A DNA stretch of 64,000 bases. Origin: Spirosoma panaciterrae DSM 21099 (GTDB lineage Bacteria > Bacteroidota > Bacteroidia > Cytophagales > Spirosomataceae). The translations under genes were made by a program, and so were the position numbers. This document shows, piece by piece, positions 8,625 through 16,234 of this stretch. The stretch's first letter is position 1, and each line of letters begins with the position of its first letter. Below the pieces are notes generated by a model. It saw only the letters and a list, made by a program, of their open reading frames with translations, did not search any database and was not told the origin of the DNA. Location: assembly GCF_000374025.1 (NCBI RefSeq), contig NZ_KB893176.1:1-64000 (forward strand). The letters are read 5' to 3'.

Positions 8625-8636
8625 TCAACCGATTGC
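8625..8636. promoter_or_regulatory. LacI-type operator, site 2 (just upstream of lacI)
   Basis: TCAACCGATTGC, followed by AAATG, is the reverse complement of the 19801-19816 block with one changed base. It ends 28 bp before the lacI start codon, a position suited to autorepression. Confidence 0.65.
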
Positions 8637-8664
8637 AAATGTTCTCAATAAACCCACCCCAACA

Positions 8665-9693
8665 ATGCAAAAAGAGGTAACGATTTATGACATTGCCAAA
8701 CTTCTTGAGCTATCACCTGCTACAGTAAGCAGGGCCTTGAATGACCATCCTGCCATTAGCTCTTCGACAAAGAGCCTCATTACCAGTAAGGCTAAAGAGA
8801 TGGGGTATCGGTCCAATCTGTTTGCCAGCAACTTGCGCCGTCAACGGACCAATACCATCGGTGTAATCGTGCCCCGTCTCGACAGTGCCTTTATGTCGAC
8901 CGTACTGGCGGGCATGGAAAAAATAGCCAACAAGAGTAATTATAATCTGATTATCAGCCAATCGCTGGAGTCGGTCAAGAAAGAGGTCGCTAATGCCAAA
9001 ACGATGTTCGATAGCCGGGTCGATGGCTTACTGGTTTCTTTAGCCGCCGATACAGACGATCTGGAGCATTTTAATACGTTCTTCCGTAAAGGAATTCCGA
9101 TGATTCTCTTCGACCGGGTGATGCCGCAGAAGAATTGCACCAATATTGTCATCGACAATGTCAAAGCAGGCTACGACGCAACGATGCATCTGCTCGATCA
9201 GGGGTGCCAGCAGGTTATGCACGTAACGGGCAACGTCAAACGAAACGTGTATGCCGACCGGCTCAAAGGCTACAAAATGGCCTTGTTCGATCGAGGGCTC
9301 CCACTTTCTGACGAATATATTCGCCTAACCGACCTAACACGTCAGGCTGGTCTGGATCTGGCCAGTCATATCCGACAGATGGCTATGCCACCCGATGGTC
9401 TTTTTATTGCCAGTGACTTTTGCGCAGCCAGTTGCATGGGAGCGTTACGCCAGTATGGCTTTACGATACCGGACGATATTGCCGTGATCGGCTTCAACAA
9501 CGATCCAGTCTCTCAGGTTGTGGAGCCAAACTTATCGACGATTCACTACCCCGGTCAGGAAATGGGTGAAATTGCCGCCCAAACCCTGATCAATCACCTG
9601 AATGGTCTGCTGCACCTAAGTACAACGAATAGTATCCTGCTAAACTACGAACTGATTATCAGGCAGTCGTCTCAACGGGTTAAAACCCCATAA
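8665..9693 (+). CDS. LacI-family transcriptional regulator
   Basis: A 342-residue protein, the usual length of the family. Residues 4-24 form the helix-turn-helix (TIYDIAKLLELSPATVSRAL), followed by the hinge helix region (YRSNLFASNLRRQRTNTIG). From about residue 63 comes the periplasmic-binding-protein-like effector domain (IGVIVPRLDSAFMSTVLAGM, LLVSLAADTDDLEHF, MILFDRVM, PDGLFIASDFCAASCMGAL, IAVIGFNNDPVSQVVEPNLSTI). The hinge carries LRR rather than the LAR common in E. coli-type members. It is followed 61 bp later by a GH43 gene on the same strand. Identical palindromes upstream of this gene and of the susC at 19417 suggest it controls itself and that glycan locus. The effector sugar is unknown; GH43 linkage hints at arabinose- or xylose-containing ligands. 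Confidence 0.92.
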   Translation: MQKEVTIYDIAKLLELSPATVSRALNDHPAISSSTKSLITSKAKEMGYRSNLFASNLRRQRTNTIGVIVPRLDSAFMSTVLAGMEKIANKSNYNLIISQSLESVKKEVANAKTMFDSRVDGLLVSLAADTDDLEHFNTFFRKGIPMILFDRVMPQKNCTNIVIDNVKAGYDATMHLLDQGCQQVMHVTGNVKRNVYADRLKGYKMALFDRGLPLSDEYIRLTDLTRQAGLDLASHIRQMAMPPDGLFIASDFCAASCMGALRQYGFTIPDDIAVIGFNNDPVSQVVEPNLSTIHYPGQEMGEIAAQTLINHLNGLLHLSTTNSILLNYELIIRQSSQRVKTP

Positions 9694-9754
9694 GTTTCCA
9701 TAAAGGCTCTTTACATTGTTCTTACCGTAAAAATTCCTTACCTGTTCTTAGTCT

Positions 9755-10810
9755 ATGATTAGCCCCAACAAACTCATTGTCGCTACGGCTGGCCTGGCAC
9801 TTTTGGCCCTTGAGTCCGGTATTTGCCAGAATCCGACTTCCAGTCCGGCAAAACCGAAACCGCTCGTAACGGACATCTACACAGCCGACCCATCGGCCCA
9901 TGTGTTTAACGGCAAAATTTACATTTATCCGTCGCACGACATTGAAGCCAACGTGCCCCAGGATGATGAAGGTGGCCATTTCAATATGCGGGATTACCAC
10001 GTTTTTTCGATGGACAAAATTGGTGGAAAGGTGACCGATCATGGGGTTGCGCTCGACATTAAAGATGTCCCCTGGGCCGGTCGGCAGATGTGGGCTCCCG
10101 ATGCCGCGTATAAGAATGGTACCTATTACCTGTATTTCCCCGTCAAAGACAAAAAGGACGTTTTTCGGATTGGGGTAGCGACCAGCAAATCGCCCACAGG
10201 TCCGTTCAAAGCTGAGCCCGCTCCTATTCCGGGCAGCTACAGCATTGATCCGGCGGTGTTTAGCGACACCGATGGCAAATCGTATATGTATCTCGGTGGT
10301 ATTTGGGGAGGACAATTACAACGCTGGCACACAGGCAAGTATGACAGCAGCCTGAAAACGGACCTCAAAAAAGACAACGAACCCGCCCTAAGTGCCAAAG
10401 TTGCCCGAATGAGCAAGGACATGCTCAAGTTTGAGGAACCTCTCAAAGATCTGGTCATTGTCGACAAAGCGGGAAAGCCCTTACTCGGTGGCGATCACGA
10501 TCGACGGTTTTTCGAAGGTGGCTGGATGCATAAATACAAAGGAACATACTACTTCTCGTACTCGACGGGCGATACACACCTGCTGGCGTATGCTACCAGT
10601 AAATCGCCATACGGCCCATTCACTTATCAGGGTGTGCTGATGAAACCCGTTACGGGCTGGACTACGCACCATTCGATCATTGAGTTTCAGGGCAAGTGGT
10701 ATATTTTCTACCACGACGTGGAGCTTTCGGGCAAAACCCACCTGCGCAATATCAAAGTCCGGGAGTTGAAACGAAATGCAGACGGCTCGCTGGAAACCAT
10801 TACACCGTAA
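9755..10810 (+). CDS. Secreted glycoside hydrolase family 43 enzyme (arabinosidase/xylosidase type)
   Basis: A 351-residue protein with a signal-like N-terminus (hydrophobic residues 7-19). It shows the five-bladed propeller pattern of GH43: general base Asp45 in TADPSAHVF, MWAPDAAYKNGTYYLYFP in the second blade, SIDPAVFSDTDG (about 165) with the pKa-tuning Asp, and FFEGGWMHKYKGTYYFSYS (about 250) with the likely general acid Glu. The closing part TTHHSIIEFQGKWYIFYHD carries the His that often binds the central ion. Members cleave alpha-L-arabinofuranosyl or beta-xylosyl bonds in plant cell-wall glycans; the exact specificity cannot be read here. It follows lacI directly and faces the susCD-CRTAC1 operon, so it is likely the enzyme of that locus. 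Confidence 0.88.
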   Translation: MISPNKLIVATAGLALLALESGICQNPTSSPAKPKPLVTDIYTADPSAHVFNGKIYIYPSHDIEANVPQDDEGGHFNMRDYHVFSMDKIGGKVTDHGVALDIKDVPWAGRQMWAPDAAYKNGTYYLYFPVKDKKDVFRIGVATSKSPTGPFKAEPAPIPGSYSIDPAVFSDTDGKSYMYLGGIWGGQLQRWHTGKYDSSLKTDLKKDNEPALSAKVARMSKDMLKFEEPLKDLVIVDKAGKPLLGGDHDRRFFEGGWMHKYKGTYYFSYSTGDTHLLAYATSKSPYGPFTYQGVLMKPVTGWTTHHSIIEFQGKWYIFYHDVELSGKTHLRNIKVRELKRNADGSLETITP

Positions 10811-10828
10811 ACTGAGATCCTGGCATTT

Positions 10829-10872
10829 TTTTGTCATTCAGACCGGGACGCTTCCCGGTCTGAATGACAAAA
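10829..10872. terminator. Long perfect hairpin between convergent genes (repeat-family member)
   Basis: A 20-bp perfect inverted repeat (10829-10848 with 10853-10872, loop CGCT). The arm begins TTTTGTCATTCAGACCGGGA. T-runs flank both sides, so it can end transcription of GH43 and of the convergent CRTAC1 operon. The GTCATTC arm start is shared with hairpins elsewhere in the window. Confidence 0.8.
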
Positions 10873-10934
10873 TACGTTTCAGTACAGGGTACTAAATTGC
10901 TCTAAAAGACGCTATCCAACCTGATTAAGCACAG

Positions 10935-13900
10935 CTATTTCCTTGAAATACGTTCTTCCACTTGCATCTGATGAGGTATTAAACACCGATTCAGCCGTAC
11001 GCCCTGTGAATTGACTGCTGTTATCAGCAGCATCTCCTTGTTTTTTCCAGTCAATAAAGCCGAAGTCCGGGCATCCCCCCGAATCACTAATCCACTCTCG
11101 GCCGGACTCAGGGGTTTAAAACGACCACGCCCGTCGCCCAGCAGTACTACACCCACAGAAGCATCTTCACGACCCATGTTGACTTCATTCGGATAAAAGT
11201 TTCCGGTCAATACAACATCTAATCGACCATCCTGATTAACATCCTGGGTAACAATACCAAAAACAGGAGCGGCCTGAGCCATTCCAGGTAGCGCGTGAAG
11301 CGCAAACTTACCGTTTCCCAGATTTTCGATATAGGCGCTTTGCAGGTAAGTAGCTTTCGCTTCATAGGCTCCGCTCCGATCGTCGGTAGTAAACAACTGA
11401 TCGAATGTAACAGCCGTGTAATCCGCAAAACGCTGGTATTTACGCCGAAATTGGATAACCTGCTGGTTCAAAGCATCGCGCGGGACAGCCGGATAGCATA
11501 CGCCATTGATGTAGTAGCCCATAAGCGGGTCCATTGTACCATCGCTGTTAAAATCCTTCGCCATGATGATCACGGGTTCCTGCTCCGAAGCCCGGTAGAG
11601 TGTGTTCAGCCCTTCGTTACCGGCTATATAATCCAGGTCGCCATCCTGATCGAAATCGCCCTGGGCGAGGCTGTTCCACCAGCCGGATGAAGCCGGAATC
11701 TGGATCGGTGTTGCTGTCCGAAAGGAGCCTTTGGTGTTTGTATAGATTGTCAGCGGCATCCATTCGCCCGCCAGTACGAGATCGGCCCAACCATCCCGGT
11801 CATAATCGGACCAGAGCGCCGAACACACCATACCAGCCTGCATCAGCGAGGGACATAGTTGCTGAGTGACGTCCACAAATCGATGCCCGTTTTCTGTTTC
11901 ATCGTTTCGGAGCAGATAGCTACGGGCAGGTAGAGGGTATTTACCCGGTATCTGGCGACCGCCGACAAACAAATCCTGATCGCCGTCGTGGTCAAAATCG
12001 GTGGCTACGACGCAGGAACCACTACCCGATACATCCGGCAAGGTGCCAGTGGGTGCCAGACTAAAATCGCCCTTGCCGTTGTTGAGATACAATTGATCCT
12101 GATAAAAAGCTTTTTCGGTCGATGGGCGTTCATTGCCTCCGTGCACTACATACAAATCCAGATCGGCATCGCCATCGGCATCAAAAAATAGCGCACTGGT
12201 GGCTTCCTGATCGGTTGTAGCGGGAAATGGTCGTTTGATAAATCCGCCCCCTGCCGTTTGCCAGAACAGGCACGATGGACTGCCCCGGTAAGAGCCACCC
12301 ATAAAACAATCGTCCAGCCCGTCGCCATTGACATCCCCCACCGCCAGCGCAAAGCCAGACCGGGATAGCATTTTATGCATGGCCGCCGTCTGTTTGAAAT
12401 CGACGAAATCCGATTCCGTATGGATAAAATCAATCGGATACTGGTCCGTCACATCCGCAAAAAGTGGTTTACTAGCTCGAACGAAAGAAGGCTTAGCTCT
12501 CAAAGAAGCTTGCGTTTGCGAAAGCGTAAGCGCCTGATCGGCAGCAATGTTTTGTTTAGTTTCCACCCGGCCGTCGGGCCATTCGATGAGCAGAGAATCA
12601 ATTTTAGTGTTCTTCCCGAAACCAATATGAAGCCGGGGATCGACCGACGACAAATACCCTCTAACCACCGACGCTTCACTGTATTGCATCGTGCCTCCTG
12701 CCCAGAGTGTTACCTTAGCCCCAACTCCCTGCCGATTGGCAGAACTCCCCTCCAATGAAATGGTCAGATAATGACCGCCTGGGTTTTGTTCCCGGCTCTG
12801 ATTCCGATAAATGAAGGCTTCGCCATCCACATTGTTTACGGCCAGATCCAGATCGCCATCGTTGTCGAAATCAGCGTAAGCAGCCCCATTCGCATACGAC
12901 TCGTCATGAAGGCCCCAGGCTTGCGAAACATCGTCAAAAGCCCCATCACCCCTATTTCGGAAAGCATAATGGGCAAGAGGGATCTCGGGAACCTTGTCGA
13001 GTAGCTCCAGACGTTTTTTTGTGTTGTATTCGGTGGTACCAAAGCCCGAAAAGTCTTCGGTAAAATTGATGAAATCGCGGTCGGTAACGTTTTTCCGGTA
13101 GCCATTGGTGATATAAATATCCTTCCGGCCGTCGTTATCAAAATCGGCCAGCAACGTTGCCCAACTCCAGTCCGTCTGCGCGACGCCTGCCATCAAACCC
13201 ACTTCCGAAAAAAGTGGTGGGGAAGCATGGGGCACGGGGTTCGGGGCAGAGGGCATGGGGTAAGGAGCAATCTGGTTCAACCGCTGATCCCGCTGCCCCA
13301 TGCCCTCTGCCCCATACCCTACACCCAGATTCATCTGAAGCGAGTTGCGCATGTACTGCATCTGATGGCCGAACTGGGGTGAAATACTCATCTGTTTCCG
13401 GTCATAGTCCTGTCCGCCCAGCATCATTTTTAGCCGTTCGTTCTCCTTCGGCAGCATGTCCAGTTGCATCAGGTCGGGCAATCCATCGTTGTTCAGATCG
13501 GCTGCATCAACGCCCATACCATACATACTGGTGTGGGTAGTTGCCTGCTTAATCACATTGGTGAAATGACCTTCCCCGTCGTTCTGATACAGGATGTCGC
13601 TGCTGGTGAAATCGTTGGAGCAGTAAATATCTGGATACCCATCTTTATTAAAATCGCTGATAACCAACCCTAAGCCGAGCTCGTCGTAGGTTATTCCGGC
13701 TTCTTTCGAAACGTCCTTAAAAACCGGGTGCCCCTTGGGGCCCGTTCCTTCATTGCGGTAAAGTTTACCCGTACTCGGGTGTGATCCGTCGGACACCACC
13801 GGGCGAACATGGGCCGGATTCTGAAAATCAGGAGCAGTATTGAGCAGGAAAACATCCAGGTCGCCATCCCGGTCGTAATCAAAAAAAGCGGATTGGGTGG

Positions 13901-14435
13901 TGAACGCGGGATCGGCCAGCCCGTAATCGGCGGCCATCTCTTTAAAAACCGGCTTACCGTTTTTTAGCCCCTGGTTGATAAACAACAGGTTTTCGGTATG
14001 CTTCAAGGCTGGGTGGCTGGCCACCGAAATGTACATATCCAGCCACCCATCCTGATTTATATCGACCATAGCCACTCCCGAACACCAGCGGTCGGTAGTC
14101 AAGCCAGCCGATTGGGTAATATCCTCAAACGAAAAGGCTTTCTCGCGCTGCTTTCCCTGATTCAGATAAAGTCGACAACTCACCTGATTGCCCGTAAAGA
14201 CCAGGTCCATCAGTCCATCGTTGTTGACATCGCCAACCCCTACCCCACCCCCATTATAAAAATTGGTAAAGGTGAACCCATTCAAACGTTCAGTTGGTGT
14301 TAAGGCGTTGGTAAAGGTTACGTGGGTATGACCACTGGAGAGCCGCTCAAATCGTGTCGATGCCGATTGATGACAAGCCAGTAAGCTACTGGCTACTATC
14401 CCCATTCCAATCAGCCAAAACGGTATACGTCTCAT
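10935..14435 (-). CDS. CRTAC1-family lipoprotein with FG-GAP/VCBS repeats and ASPIC/UnbV domain
   Basis: A 1,166-residue lipoprotein (lipobox SSLLAC, Cys21). About fourteen calcium-type loops of the form DxNxDGxxD run along the chain, for example DVNNDGLMD, DYDRDGDLD, DFDNDGRKD, DVNGDGLDD and DVNQDGRLD, marking integrin-like FG-GAP blades. An ASPIC/UnbV segment (GVGAKVTLWAGG through GYLSSVDPRLHIGFG, about 565-625) separates two propellers. Such proteins commonly follow susC/susD genes in Bacteroidota PULs and are thought to bind glycans or act at the surface; no enzymatic role is shown. It is last in the susC-susD-CRTAC1 operon. Around residues 375-400 there is a low-complexity insert (QRDQRLNQIAPYPMPSAPNP) encoded by an 18-bp inverted repeat, which looks inserted. 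Confidence 0.85.
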   Translation of the reverse strand: MRRIPFWLIGMGIVASSLLACHQSASTRFERLSSGHTHVTFTNALTPTERLNGFTFTNFYNGGGVGVGDVNNDGLMDLVFTGNQVSCRLYLNQGKQREKAFSFEDITQSAGLTTDRWCSGVAMVDINQDGWLDMYISVASHPALKHTENLLFINQGLKNGKPVFKEMAADYGLADPAFTTQSAFFDYDRDGDLDVFLLNTAPDFQNPAHVRPVVSDGSHPSTGKLYRNEGTGPKGHPVFKDVSKEAGITYDELGLGLVISDFNKDGYPDIYCSNDFTSSDILYQNDGEGHFTNVIKQATTHTSMYGMGVDAADLNNDGLPDLMQLDMLPKENERLKMMLGGQDYDRKQMSISPQFGHQMQYMRNSLQMNLGVGYGAEGMGQRDQRLNQIAPYPMPSAPNPVPHASPPLFSEVGLMAGVAQTDWSWATLLADFDNDGRKDIYITNGYRKNVTDRDFINFTEDFSGFGTTEYNTKKRLELLDKVPEIPLAHYAFRNRGDGAFDDVSQAWGLHDESYANGAAYADFDNDGDLDLAVNNVDGEAFIYRNQSREQNPGGHYLTISLEGSSANRQGVGAKVTLWAGGTMQYSEASVVRGYLSSVDPRLHIGFGKNTKIDSLLIEWPDGRVETKQNIAADQALTLSQTQASLRAKPSFVRASKPLFADVTDQYPIDFIHTESDFVDFKQTAAMHKMLSRSGFALAVGDVNGDGLDDCFMGGSYRGSPSCLFWQTAGGGFIKRPFPATTDQEATSALFFDADGDADLDLYVVHGGNERPSTEKAFYQDQLYLNNGKGDFSLAPTGTLPDVSGSGSCVVATDFDHDGDQDLFVGGRQIPGKYPLPARSYLLRNDETENGHRFVDVTQQLCPSLMQAGMVCSALWSDYDRDGWADLVLAGEWMPLTIYTNTKGSFRTATPIQIPASSGWWNSLAQGDFDQDGDLDYIAGNEGLNTLYRASEQEPVIIMAKDFNSDGTMDPLMGYYINGVCYPAVPRDALNQQVIQFRRKYQRFADYTAVTFDQLFTTDDRSGAYEAKATYLQSAYIENLGNGKFALHALPGMAQAAPVFGIVTQDVNQDGRLDVVLTGNFYPNEVNMGREDASVGVVLLGDGRGRFKPLSPAESGLVIRGDARTSALLTGKNKEMLLITAVNSQGVRLNRCLIPHQMQVEERISRK
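13243..13313. repeat. Inverted repeat inside the CRTAC1 gene
   Basis: GGGGCAGAGGGCATGGGG (13243-13260) and its exact reverse complement (13296-13313) are separated by 35 bp. They are flanked by further near-copies of the GGGGCAxGG motif. The insert keeps the reading frame and encodes a Pro/Met/Gln-rich stretch unlike the rest of the protein. Confidence 0.75.
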
Positions 14436-14546
14436 AGAAGCATTTTGGTTCTCTTTAATATAACAATGACACCGGCATAACCGATGTCATTGTATAATAG
14501 TAATTAAAGTCATCCAATCTCTTCCTTTCAATTCAGGAAGAAGCTC

Positions 14547-14659
14547 TTTTTTGTCCTTCCGACCGGGACGCGGAGTCGAAGGAGGAATCTCAACGTTGTG
14601 TATTAATCAAGCTTGAGAACCCTCCTTCGACTCCGCGTCCCGGTCGGAAGGACAAAAAA
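14547..14659. repeat. 39-bp perfect inverted repeat downstream of susD
   Basis: The left arm (14547-14585, beginning TTTTTTGTCCTTCCGACC) and right arm (14621-14659) are exact complements, with extra CTCAA/TTGAG pairing inside. It starts 4 bp after the susD stop and lies before the CRTAC1 gene of the same operon. The arm combines GACCGGGACG (as in 10829-10872) with GAAGGAGGAATCT (as in the GTCATCCCGA-type repeats). It is likely a partial terminator or mRNA-stabilising hairpin. Confidence 0.8.
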
Positions 14660-14662
14660 GGT

Positions 14663-16201
14663 TTAATAACCAGGATTTTGACCTTTCAGGCCCACGTTCG
14701 GATTGTTGTCAATTTCCTGCTGAGGAATGGGCAGCAATTCATGTTTCCCTTTCTGGAAATAGGCAATAGGCTCGGTTTTCAATTTACCCAGTTTCCGCCA
14801 GCGCAGAATATCCCGGTTCCGAATTTCTTCACCATTCAGTTCAATCCGTCGTTCGTGTACAATGGCCGTAAATACCTGGTCTTTGGTCGAAACAGGGTAG
14901 TTGGCCGTCGGATACGCTGGCATGGATACGCTTGGTCGACTCCGAACCATGTTCAGATACGAAACGGCGCTGGTCAGATTGCCCAGTTCGTTTTCACACT
15001 CGGCCATCGACAGCAACGTTTCGGCATAGCGCATGATTCGCTGGTTGATACCGCCCGTTGTTGACGTACCGGCTTTGTACATCAGTGTAAATTTCCGCCA
15101 GCTTACCTTCTGTACCTTACCATCTACCGTTGAACTATTGCCGTTCTGGATTTCATCGGTCAGAATCGTCTGATCTTTGTTGTATTTATCGCCAGTCGTA
15201 TACACCGATTTTGCATAGCGCGGATCCATTTTCGCGTCACCTTTGCTGGGTCGTTCGAATTCAGCCAACAGGCTATTCGACGGAATGATATTCCGCCAGC
15301 CAATGCCCGAATACTCCTGCGTCCGAACGGTTTCTTCGGCTCCTGCTGTGCCATCGCCATCGCCATTCCAGTTGAAATTACCGCCCGATGGCAGAAAATT
15401 TACTTCCCAGATCGACTCTTTGTTGAATTCACCCTCTTCGGTAAAATTGTCGTTATACTCATCCACCAGACCATAGGTTCCTGAGCTAATGATTTTCTGA
15501 AGTTCGGTTTTGGCATTGGTGTAGTCGCCCTGTTGCATATAAACCCGCGCCAGAAGCATCTGAGCAGCCCCTTTGGTAGCGCGTCCCTGATTGGCCGCAT
15601 CGTAGGTAGCGGGCAGCGCATCCTGAGCCGCTTTCAGGTCGGCAATGATAAACGCGTACACATCGCCCTCCGATGCACGGGGCAACGAACCCGCTACCGA
15701 TGTAACATAGTTTTTATAGAGCGGCACCCCACCCCACATACTTACCAGTTCAAAGTAAGCCCAGGCCCGTAGAAACTTGGCTTCGCCCACAGCCTGTGTG
15801 GCTACACTGGCCGTCAGGGCTTTGGCTACAGCCGCTTTATCCACCACGACATTAGCCCGGTGAATGATTCGGTAGGCCCCTGTCCAGACAGAACTTACCA
15901 GCGAGTTGTCGGTGCTATGTACCCCTAGCAACAACTGATTGCGCGGGGTTTCGAGCTGCCCACCTCCTGCCGCTACATCGTCGGATCGCAGATCGTGGGT
16001 AAAAAACCACTCACGAGCCACCAGGTTTGTCGATTGAAGGGCTGCATAAACCCCGTTGACCGCACTTCTGATTTGGACATCGTTTTGAAAATAACTGTCG
16101 GTCGTAACCGCGTTGGGATTTAGCTGATCCAGGCTTTTTTCATTACACCCAACCGCCAGGCCCAGCAATAAAACACCGATTGAGAAATAGTGCCTTTTCA
16201 T
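14663..16201 (-). CDS. SusD/RagB-family nutrient-binding lipoprotein
   Basis: A 512-residue lipoprotein (MKRHYFSIGVLLLGLAVGC, acyl Cys19). It has the N-terminal SusD-like segment (LDQLNPNAVTTDSYFQNDVQIRSAVNGVYAAL), the TPR-type helices with FLRAWAYFELVSMWGGVPL and GAAQMLLARVYMQQGDYTNAK, and the C-terminal RagB block (MRYAETLLSMAECENELGN, HERRIELNGEEIRNRDILRW, LLPIPQQEIDNNPN). SusD proteins cap the SusC barrel on the cell surface and bind the incoming glycan. It directly follows its susC (33 bp). The sugar-binding residues are not conserved enough to name the ligand. Confidence 0.95.
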   Translation of the reverse strand: MKRHYFSIGVLLLGLAVGCNEKSLDQLNPNAVTTDSYFQNDVQIRSAVNGVYAALQSTNLVAREWFFTHDLRSDDVAAGGGQLETPRNQLLLGVHSTDNSLVSSVWTGAYRIIHRANVVVDKAAVAKALTASVATQAVGEAKFLRAWAYFELVSMWGGVPLYKNYVTSVAGSLPRASEGDVYAFIIADLKAAQDALPATYDAANQGRATKGAAQMLLARVYMQQGDYTNAKTELQKIISSGTYGLVDEYNDNFTEEGEFNKESIWEVNFLPSGGNFNWNGDGDGTAGAEETVRTQEYSGIGWRNIIPSNSLLAEFERPSKGDAKMDPRYAKSVYTTGDKYNKDQTILTDEIQNGNSSTVDGKVQKVSWRKFTLMYKAGTSTTGGINQRIMRYAETLLSMAECENELGNLTSAVSYLNMVRSRPSVSMPAYPTANYPVSTKDQVFTAIVHERRIELNGEEIRNRDILRWRKLGKLKTEPIAYFQKGKHELLPIPQQEIDNNPNVGLKGQNPGY

Positions 16202-16234
16202 AGAAAACGTATGCGTTAAAGTCGTTAAAGTCGG

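Larger units (their letters stand above)
7543..8664. other. 1.1-kb gene-free region rich in hairpins
   Basis: No protein gene can be supported. The stretch holds the bidirectional terminator (7607-7639), a branched RNA-like structure (7658-7779), two further plus-strand terminator hairpins (8151-8187 and 8261-8292), one hairpin with a minus-strand T-run (8332-8356), and LacI-type operator motifs upstream of lacI (8463-8636). Terminators without genes before them suggest small non-coding transcripts. Confidence 0.55.
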
